Made by a program: the position numbers and the translations under genes
NCBI GenBank assembly: GCA_025963815.1
Contig: JAOQAA010000705.1
Span: 1 to 7,277 of the forward strand
DNA: 7,277 bases
Source: Capsulimonas sp.
Lineage (GTDB): Bacteria > Armatimonadota > Armatimonadia > Armatimonadales > Capsulimonadaceae
Direction of reading: 5' to 3'
Shown: positions 1-5,172 of the stretch, in pieces
Layout of the letters: every line of letters begins with the position of its first letter
How positions within the stretch are numbered: position 1 is the stretch's first letter
Notes under the pieces: model-generated
Told to the model about the DNA's origin: nothing
Database searches by the model: none
Seen by the model: the letters and a program-made list of their open reading frames with translations, nothing else

Positions 1-1
1 C

Positions 2-1894
2 GCCGGTCAAGCAGGCGCCGGTCAGACACAAGTTGCGACCAACCTGCCTGGAGCCATCAATAACGACGGCGCCCAGGGAGCAGGCGGCGAAGCCGGACAG
101 GGCGGGGCGACGGGCGCTGGCCAGCAAGGCGGGGCGACGAACGGTCAAGGAACAGGTGACGGCGCAGCCGGAGCGGGCAAAGGCGCCGGCGAAGGCGGGG
201 ACGGTGCCGGTCAGGCAGGTCAAGCTGCTGGCCAGGGAACTGGGCAAGGAGCCGGTCAGGGTGCTGGCAAAGGCGCAGGTCAGGGAGCCGGGCAGGGGAC
301 AGGTGAAGGCGCTGGCCAAGGAGCGGGCAAGGGAGCCGGCGAGGGCGCGGGTAAAGGCGCTGGTGAGGGTGGCGGCCAAGGCGCCGGTAAGGGCGCTGGC
401 GAAGGTGGCGGCGAAGGAGCGGGTAAGGGAACAGGCGAAGGCGCGGGGCAAGGGGCAGGCAAAGGCGCCGGCCAGGGAGCGGGTAAAGGAGCCGGGCAGG
501 GCGCTGGTCAAGGAGCTGGCGACGGGGCCGGTCAGGGAACTGGCGATGGAAGCGGTAAAGGTACCGGCGAAGGCAAGGGAACGGGAGAAGGAAACGGCAA
601 GGGGCAGGGCAGCGGCTCTGGTGAGGGCGATGGGAGCGGCGAAGCCGGCGAGGCGGGCGCGTTTGGATCGCTGCAAGGCGAAGGCGGCGACGGGATCGGC
701 GGAAGCGGCGACGATTGGATGGGGGAGGAAGGCCGAGACGACGGAGTGGAGCATAAGGATAGTCAGGTCGCCGAAGTCGCGGATCTGCCGCCGGATGCTC
801 CTATTGCCGGCCATACTGTCCCTGGCGCCCTTGTGCTGCCGCCCGCGCCTCCGGTCGGCGTCAGCAAGGGCAAGGACCCCACGCCGCGCAAGGTAAAGAA
901 TACCGTGATTAGCCCGCCCGGAGGCAAGACGGCAAAGGCGCCCCTCCGGACGGAGGACAAGCCCGCGCCGATGACGCCGCCTACGAAATCGCCGAAGCTG
1001 CAGAAGATGACCAAGGAGCCGGCCGGGCAGCGCAACAAGACCGGGCTTAAGCCGATCCCGCTCGCGCTCACCATCGGTTCCGCCAGCGCCGCCGGGCAAA
1101 TCCCCATGGCCGTGATGGATCGGCCGCATCTGCCGCTCGGAGTACCCGGCGATGTGATCGATCCGCCTCAGCCGCCCGCAAAAGGTTCGCCCAAATCTCC
1201 ATCTCTGCTGCCGGCGCATCAAGCCGTTCGGCCGGAAAAGACGGCGTCGGCGACAAAACCTGTTCAGCCCCAAAAGGCGGCGCCGGTGAAGAGAGAGGCC
1301 CCGCATCCGGCGGTGCTCCATTTCGCGCGCAACAGCCAGGGGATTCGAAACGGCGCGCTGCAGCCGCTGCCGGCGACGCCCGTCCCCAACAGCGACACGC
1401 TGGTCGGCGACGGCTCCGGTCTCAAGGGCGAATATTTCTCGGGACGCCAGTTCGATACATATGCGTTCACACGGGCCGACCCCAATGTCGCATATCGCTG
1501 GATCACTACGCCCACGCAATCGCCCGGCCCCAAGATCCAGGCCTATAGCGACTACACGATCCGCTGGACCGGACGTATCGTTGCTCCCTATTCGGAGACC
1601 TACACATTCTATGCGGCGGCCGACGACGGCGTGCGCATTTGGATCAACCACAAGCTCGTAATCGACGAGTGGTCGGCCAATAGCCTCACGCAGTTCTCCA
1701 ATAAGTTCACGTTCCGCGCCGGCGAACAGTATCTGTTCAAGTGCGAGTATCTGGAAGTGGACGGCGGGGACGCGGCGGTGTTCCTGTACTGGTCCAGCCC
1801 GCATACGCCCAAGCAGTATGTGCCTCAAGATGCATTCTTCTATCCGCTGCCGGATGACGAAGAAGAACTGAAACTAGACAAGGCGCCGTATTGA
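2..1894 (+). CDS. Glycine-rich GAGX-repeat protein with C-terminal PA14 domain (5' partial)
   Basis: The frame is open from base 2 to a TGA at 1892-1894 (630 codons visible). No in-frame ATG, GTG or TTG occurs before 719, so the start lies off the left edge and ATG 719 (residue 240, no good Shine-Dalgarno) is internal. Visible residues 1-76 are Gly/Ala/Gln-rich. From 77 to 213 every second residue is Gly, including 28 consecutive G-[A/T/G/S]-G-[Q/K/E/D] tetrapeptides at 79-190. Residues 240-470 form a Pro/Lys/Ala-rich, probably disordered linker. Residues 473-615 form a PA14 domain, with GLKGEYF at the start, then TIRWTGRIVAPYSETYTFYA, then ADDGVRIWINHKLVIDEW, then AGEQYLFKCEY and LYWSSP. The tail is acidic (PDDEEELKLDK). 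PA14 domains usually bind glycans or sit in secreted adhesins, glycosidases and toxins. I infer a surface or matrix protein; its signal peptide would be outside the window. It overlaps the ankyrin gene by 4 nt. The PA14 call is firm, the function is not known. Confidence 0.88.
   Translation, partial: AGQAGAGQTQVATNLPGAINNDGAQGAGGEAGQGGATGAGQQGGATNGQGTGDGAAGAGKGAGEGGDGAGQAGQAAGQGTGQGAGQGAGKGAGQGAGQGTGEGAGQGAGKGAGEGAGKGAGEGGGQGAGKGAGEGGGEGAGKGTGEGAGQGAGKGAGQGAGKGAGQGAGQGAGDGAGQGTGDGSGKGTGEGKGTGEGNGKGQGSGSGEGDGSGEAGEAGAFGSLQGEGGDGIGGSGDDWMGEEGRDDGVEHKDSQVAEVADLPPDAPIAGHTVPGALVLPPAPPVGVSKGKDPTPRKVKNTVISPPGGKTAKAPLRTEDKPAPMTPPTKSPKLQKMTKEPAGQRNKTGLKPIPLALTIGSASAAGQIPMAVMDRPHLPLGVPGDVIDPPQPPAKGSPKSPSLLPAHQAVRPEKTASATKPVQPQKAAPVKREAPHPAVLHFARNSQGIRNGALQPLPATPVPNSDTLVGDGSGLKGEYFSGRQFDTYAFTRADPNVAYRWITTPTQSPGPKIQAYSDYTIRWTGRIVAPYSETYTFYAAADDGVRIWINHKLVIDEWSANSLTQFSNKFTFRAGEQYLFKCEYLEVDGGDAAVFLYWSSPHTPKQYVPQDAFFYPLPDDEEELKLDKAPY
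236..571 (+). repeat. Tandem 12-nt coding repeat (28 GAGX tetrapeptides)
   Basis: Twenty-eight uninterrupted tetrapeptide units (mostly GAGQ, GAGK, GAGE; a few GTGx, GGGx, GSGx) span residues 79-190 of the partial protein. Less regular G-x-G-x continues to about base 640. The Gly and Ala codons vary freely among all synonymous forms, so units match in protein more than in DNA. Position 4 mixes Lys, Glu, Gln and Asp, giving a polyampholyte. The spacing is G-x-G-x, not collagen G-X-Y, and resembles silk-type GAGA repeats in composition. Confidence 0.9.
1418..1846 (+). other. PA14 domain coding segment
   Basis: This segment encodes visible residues 473-615 of the glycine-rich protein. It shows the PA14 sequence signature: an opening GLKGEYF, a central strand pair ending in YTFYAAADDGVRIWINHKLV, an Asp-Glu-Trp after it, a late AGEQYLFKCEYLE, and a closing LYWSSPHTPKQYVP followed by an aromatic stretch. 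The paired aspartates in ADDGVR sit where PA14 carbohydrate-binding members carry their calcium and sugar contacts. Ligand binding here is inferred from the family. Confidence 0.85.
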
Positions 1895-3417
1895 AAATTG
1901 CGCCACGAAAAACAAGCGATGCGACCATGATCCAAAACGCAAAACGCGCCTTACTTTCGGCGGCGCTGATGATATCGTTCGCCGTGGGAGCGCCCGCTGC
2001 TCCTACGGACGATGCCGCCACGCCCGCTATCGACGCTCCGGCGGCTGATCCCACAGTGCCGGACATCGGTGGGATAGCCGACCCCATGGCGGTCCCCGCG
2101 ACGCCGGACACGACGGGAGACGCCGCTCCAGCACCGCAGGGCGACCCACGCTTCACACAGGTGTCGGACGCGATCAAGGCAGGCAATCTGGCCAAAGTGC
2201 GGGCTCTGGTGGCCAAGACCGGGGTGGCGATCACGGGCGCCGATGGGACGACCCTGCTGATGCGCGCGGCGGCGTCGGGCAATACCGAGATCGTGAAATT
2301 TTTGCTGGACAAAGGCGCCGAAGTGGATGTGCAGGCCGCCGACGGCGATTCCGCTGTTCTGGAAGCCGCGCACAAGGGTTTTCTGCCCATCCTGAAGATG
2401 CTGGTGGCGAAACAAGCGGAGGTAAACGCCTTCGATAACGCCGGCGTCTCGCCGCTTATGGAAGCGGTGCATTCGGGGAAATTAGACGTCGTCCAGTTTT
2501 TGCTCGACAATGACGCCATCGTCGACGCTGTGGATAATAAGGGCAAAACAGCCCTGATGGTCGCCGCGTTTTCGGCGGGAACGCCCATCGTTCAGAAGCT
2601 GCTGGATGCGGAAGCGGACGTCAGCCGTACGGATATCGACAACCACACGGCGCTGATGCAGGCGGCTTATGGAGCGCGCCCAGCAAATGTCCAGCTCCTG
2701 CTTGAACATGGAGCCGATCTCTACGCGCAGGACCGGCAAGGTTTCACGGCGCTGATGGTGGCCTCCGGCGTCGGCGACCCTTCCACGATTATCACGCTGC
2801 TCGACAAAGGCGCGGACGTCAACTCGCGAACGAAGAGCGGCTTTACCCCGTTAATGCAGGCCGCCGCCGCCAATCGCATCAAGGCGCTTCAGGCGCTGCT
2901 GGACCATGGCGCCGATGTCCAGGCGCGGACCAACGCCAAGTCCACCGCGATCATCATCGCTGCGTACGGAGGGCATGACACCATTGTCCGAATGCTGGAA
3001 GCACACGGCGCGAATATCAACGATACCGACACCGAAGGCCACACGGCGCTCTTCGGCGCCGCCCTGTCCAAAAATCTGCCGATGGTCAAACGGCTGATCG
3101 CCAAGGGAGCAAAGGTCAATATCGCGACCGCGAAGGGCTTCACTCCACTGATGCAGGCTGCTTACTCCGGCGATCCGGAGATCATTCGAATGATGCTAGA
3201 CGCCGGCGCGAATGTCAACGCCAAGACGGATGAAGGCTACACGCCGCTGATGCAGGCTGTTCCCAGCGGCAATCTCGCCAGTCTGAAACTCCTGATCAAG
3301 CACGGCGCCGATATCCAGGTCAAGGACAGCGAGGGCCGAACCGCGCTGACGTGGGCGATGCGAAAAAAGCAGACCGAAGTTGCGGCGCTATTGAAATCGT
3401 CAGGCGCGCGCGCCTGA
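1891..3417 (+). CDS. Exported ankyrin-repeat protein
   Basis: The 508-residue product (from TTG 1891) is almost entirely ankyrin repeats: thirteen contiguous units in a strict 33-residue register from residue 85 to the end (first unit a degenerate N-cap, last a 28-residue C-cap). Consensus features are G-x-T-[AP]-L-M-x-A-A, then [IV]-V-x-x-L-L-D-x-G-A-D-V-N. The N-terminus carries a hydrophobic segment (residues 20-33, LLSAALMISFAVGA) with an A-P-A-A cleavage-like site near 34-37, then a Pro/Ala/Asp linker to about 84. This suggests Sec export and a periplasmic or surface location. Start choice is open. TTG 1891 overlaps the upstream stop (TTGA) and has AAGG 7 nt upstream. ATG 1927 (496 aa) gives a more canonical signal peptide but has no visible Shine-Dalgarno. 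Ankyrin arrays bind proteins; the partner is unknown, with the co-transcribed PA14 protein an obvious candidate. No catalytic domain is present. Confidence 0.9.
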   Translation: MKIAPRKTSDATMIQNAKRALLSAALMISFAVGAPAAPTDDAATPAIDAPAADPTVPDIGGIADPMAVPATPDTTGDAAPAPQGDPRFTQVSDAIKAGNLAKVRALVAKTGVAITGADGTTLLMRAAASGNTEIVKFLLDKGAEVDVQAADGDSAVLEAAHKGFLPILKMLVAKQAEVNAFDNAGVSPLMEAVHSGKLDVVQFLLDNDAIVDAVDNKGKTALMVAAFSAGTPIVQKLLDAEADVSRTDIDNHTALMQAAYGARPANVQLLLEHGADLYAQDRQGFTALMVASGVGDPSTIITLLDKGADVNSRTKSGFTPLMQAAAANRIKALQALLDHGADVQARTNAKSTAIIIAAYGGHDTIVRMLEAHGANINDTDTEGHTALFGAALSKNLPMVKRLIAKGAKVNIATAKGFTPLMQAAYSGDPEIIRMMLDAGANVNAKTDEGYTPLMQAVPSGNLASLKLLIKHGADIQVKDSEGRTALTWAMRKKQTEVAALLKSSGARA

Positions 3418-3443
3418 CACAAATAGAAATCAAAACAAAAAAA

Positions 3444-3470
3444 GGCCCGGGCGACATTGTCGCCCGGGCC
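3444..3470. terminator. Bidirectional intrinsic terminator between ankyrin gene and pdxS
   Basis: A perfect 12-bp GC-rich stem (3444-3455 pairing with 3459-3470) closes an ATT loop. On the plus strand it is followed by a T-rich run (gctttcgtttgttctt). On the minus strand the A-tract at 3437-3443 becomes a U-tract. It begins 27 nt after the ankyrin stop codon and ends 15 nt from the pdxS stop codon, so it can serve both convergent genes. Confidence 0.88.
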
Positions 3471-3484
3471 GCTTTCGTTTGTTC

Positions 3485-4375
3485 TTACCAGCCGCGTCCG
3501 GCCAGAAGCTGCTCTTTGGGCAGCGTTTCCAGGTTGATGCCGACCATCGCTTCGCCCAGGTCCGCCGAGATTTCGGCGAGGATTTCCGGGTTGTCGAAGT
3601 GGGTGCAGGCGTCCACGATCGCTTTGGCGCGGCGCTTGGGATCGCCGGACTTGAAGATGCCCGAGCCGACGAAGATGGCTTCGGCGCCGAGCTGGCGCAT
3701 CAGGGCGGCGTCGGCCGGGGTGGCGATGCCGCCGGCGCTGAAGTTCGGGACCGGCAGCTTGCCCGTGCGATGAATCTCGACGACCAGTTCGTAGGGCGCG
3801 CCCAGGTTCTTCGCCTCGGTCATTAGCTCTTCGAAGGGCATCGCGTGGATGCGGCGGACGCCGCCGAGCACCGTGCGCATGTGCCGGACTGCTTCGACGA
3901 CGTTGCCCGAGCCGGCTTCGCCCTTGGTGCGGATCATGGAAGCGCCCTCGGCGATGCGTCGGAGCGCTTCGCCCAGATCGCGGCAGCCGCAGACGAAGGG
4001 AACTTTGAAGGCGTGTTTATCGATATGAAATGCGTCGTCTGCCGGAGTCAGCACTTCCGACTCATCGACAAAGTCCACGCCGAGCGCTTCCAGGATCTGC
4101 GCTTCGACAAAATGGCCGATCCGGGCCTTCGCCATGACCGGGATCGTGACCGCCGCCATGATGCCCTTGATCATCTTCGGGTCCGACATGCGGGACACGC
4201 CGCCATCACGCCGGATGTCGGCGGGAACGCGCTCCAGCGCCATGACCGCCGCCGCGCCGGCTTCCTCGGCGATGACCGCCTGCTCGGCGTTGACGACGTC
4301 CATGATGACGCCGCCTTTCAGATTTTCCGCGAGGCCAACCTTGGCTGCCCACGTCGACTTCAATTCTTGAGCCAT
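3485..4375 (-). CDS. pdxS: Pyridoxal 5'-phosphate synthase lyase subunit PdxS
   Basis: This 296-residue protein matches the PdxS/SNZ family at full length (usual size about 290-300). PdxS condenses ribose 5-phosphate, glyceraldehyde 3-phosphate and ammonia from the glutaminase PdxT into pyridoxal 5'-phosphate in the cytoplasm. Visible hallmarks are [13 protein letters not shown] (Asp26), [23 protein letters not shown] (Lys83, equivalent to the Schiff-base lysine 81 of Bacillus PdxS), [20 protein letters not shown] (Lys151, equivalent to Lys149), [33 protein letters not shown], and a C-terminal RGW. The start at 4375 is preferred over the in-frame upstream ATG at 4402. It has an AGAGGG-like Shine-Dalgarno about 9 nt upstream and begins with the family-like MAQ, and 4402 lies at or before the predicted transcription start. 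pdxT is not next to it: downstream is a terminator and upstream a divergent gene. Confidence 0.97.
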   Translation of the reverse strand: MAQELKSTWAAKVGLAENLKGGVIMDVVNAEQAVIAEEAGAAAVMALERVPADIRRDGGVSRMSDPKMIKGIMAAVTIPVMAKARIGHFVEAQILEALGVDFVDESEVLTPADDAFHIDKHAFKVPFVCGCRDLGEALRRIAEGASMIRTKGEAGSGNVVEAVRHMRTVLGGVRRIHAMPFEELMTEAKNLGAPYELVVEIHRTGKLPVPNFSAGGIATPADAALMRQLGAEAIFVGSGIFKSGDPKRRAKAIVDACTHFDNPEILAEISADLGEAMVGINLETLPKEQLLAGRGW

Positions 4376-5084
4376 GAAACCTAACCCTCTTCTAAAGTAC
4401 AACTTTCCTCTATTCTACCTGAAACGTCCCTCCCGCCGCAATGCGGCGCGCCTGAGGCGCGTGCTTTGGTCGAGCGTCGCTGTGATCGCATGCGTCGGCG
4501 CGGCGGCGGGATTGATCTGGAGACAAGTTCGCACAGAAGGCCAGCCTATCTATCGCGACGTGTCTCAGGCGCCGCCCGCTCCCGTGGCGATCGTCTTCGG
4601 CGCGGGCTATTCTGGGAATGCGCTGAGCTCGATTCTTTCGGATCGCGTGAACGTGGGCGTCGATCTTTACAAGGCGGGAAAGGTAAAGAAGCTGCTGATG
4701 ACGGGTGATAACGGGCGCACTGGCTACAACGAGCCGGACGCGATGAAGGCGGCGGCAATCAAGCGCGGCGTGCCGGCGAAGGACATCGTCTGTGACTACG
4801 CCGGCTTTCGGACTTACGATAGTTTGTATCGGGCGCGTGATGTTTTTGGCGTTAAGAAGGCTATCTTAGTCAGCCAGACCTATCATTTGTACCGAGCGCT
4901 GTATACCGGCAAAAAATTGGGCTTGGAAGTGACGGGACAGGCGGCCGACCGGCAGACGTATTACGGTCAAGAATTTTTCGACAGACGGGAAGTGTTCTCC
5001 ACTGAGAGGGCATGGATCGATGTAAACGTCACGCATGCGCAGCCGAAATATCTCGGCCCGAGAGAGCATAGTCTGGATGGATAG
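4374..5084 (+). CDS. SanA-like DUF218 membrane protein
   Basis: The 236-residue product aligns with the SanA branch of the DUF218 (YdcF/ElyC-like) family. In E. coli SanA is an inner-membrane protein linked to envelope barrier function and vancomycin exclusion; the chemistry is not settled. One membrane segment lies at about residues 31-49 after a basic N-terminus, which would place the DUF218 domain (about 70-230) outside the membrane. Family motifs visible are VAIVFGAG at 71-78, LLMTGDN at 107-113, YNEPDAMK at 118-125, [10 protein letters not shown] at 141-150, [10 protein letters not shown] with His171 and Arg174, and a final PKYLGP at 224-229. The start is uncertain. ATG 4374 shares its first two bases with the pdxS start and has no clear Shine-Dalgarno, while GTG 4461 (residue 30) would leave almost no residues before the membrane segment. 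It is followed by its own terminator and appears monocistronic. Confidence 0.88.
   Translation: MKPNPLLKYNFPLFYLKRPSRRNAARLRRVLWSSVAVIACVGAAAGLIWRQVRTEGQPIYRDVSQAPPAPVAIVFGAGYSGNALSSILSDRVNVGVDLYKAGKVKKLLMTGDNGRTGYNEPDAMKAAAIKRGVPAKDIVCDYAGFRTYDSLYRARDVFGVKKAILVSQTYHLYRALYTGKKLGLEVTGQAADRQTYYGQEFFDRREVFSTERAWIDVNVTHAQPKYLGPREHSLDG
4412..4441 (-). promoter_or_regulatory. Putative sigma70-type promoter for pdxS
   Basis: On the minus strand a -10 hexamer TAGAAT (plus coordinates 4412-4417, 5/6 to consensus) lies 18 bp from a weak -35 TTGCGG (4436-4441, 3/6). Predicted transcription would start near 4405, giving a leader of about 30 nt that contains the GAGGG Shine-Dalgarno before ATG 4375. The elements lie inside the 5' end of the divergent sanA-like reading frame. 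The prediction is by eye. Confidence 0.45.
4434..4461. promoter_or_regulatory. Two abutting 15-nt palindromes upstream of pdxS
   Basis: CGCCGCA-A-TGCGGCG (4434-4448) and CGCGCCT-G-AGGCGCG (4447-4461) are both perfect 7-1-7 inverted repeats and overlap by 2 nt. The first covers the putative pdxS -35 hexamer. This could be an operator pair, but in GC-rich coding DNA (it encodes the basic RRNAARLRR stretch) chance palindromes are common, so function is unproven. Confidence 0.3.
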
Positions 5085-5101
5085 GGTGAGGTAAGAGGTG
5101 A

Positions 5102-5136
5102 AAAAGGCTGGACTGCGGGGAGCAGTCCAGCCTTTT
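5102..5136. terminator. Bidirectional intrinsic terminator between sanA-like gene and S53 protease gene
   Basis: A perfect inverted repeat (5102-5116 with 5122-5136) has an 11-bp GC-containing core, GGCTGGACTGC, closing a GGGGA loop. It is flanked by AAAA on the left and TTTTCTT on the right, so each strand reads as a stem followed by a U-tract. It sits 17 nt after the sanA-like stop and 36 nt from the stop of the convergent protease gene, and can terminate both. Confidence 0.9.
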
Positions 5137-5172
5137 CTTAATTCAGAGGTCAGTGTCGTTTCTGGCGAGGAG

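Noticed and set aside
280..462. Minus-strand Pro/Ala/Ser repeat ORF
   Set aside because: It is the antisense reading of the GAGX codons, with no start context and no independent support.
236..571. CRISPR or other non-coding DNA repeat array
   Set aside because: The 12-nt units have no spacers, vary at synonymous sites and are in frame with a PA14 domain.
77..640. Collagen-like protein
   Set aside because: The periodicity is G-x-G-x (2/4), not the G-X-Y triplet required for a collagen helix.
33..896. Long plus-strand +3 frame encoding an Arg/Ala/Lys-rich 287-residue protein
   Set aside because: It is a shadow of the glycine-rich repeat. The array has a period divisible by 3, which keeps other frames open, and the frame ignores the PA14-linked reading frame.
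1737..2588. 283-residue minus-strand ORF opposite the ankyrin gene
   Set aside because: Its composition is antisense low-complexity Ala/Ser/Arg with no recognisable domain, and the opposite strand holds clear ankyrin repeats.
3845..4384. 179-residue plus-strand ORF opposite pdxS
   Set aside because: It is the antisense of a highly conserved enzyme and has His/Asp/Arg-rich composition with no motif.
4376..4402. Upstream ATG at 4402 for pdxS (9 extra residues)
   Set aside because: The Shine-Dalgarno and the family-like MAQ N-terminus favour 4375, and the predicted transcription start is near 4405.
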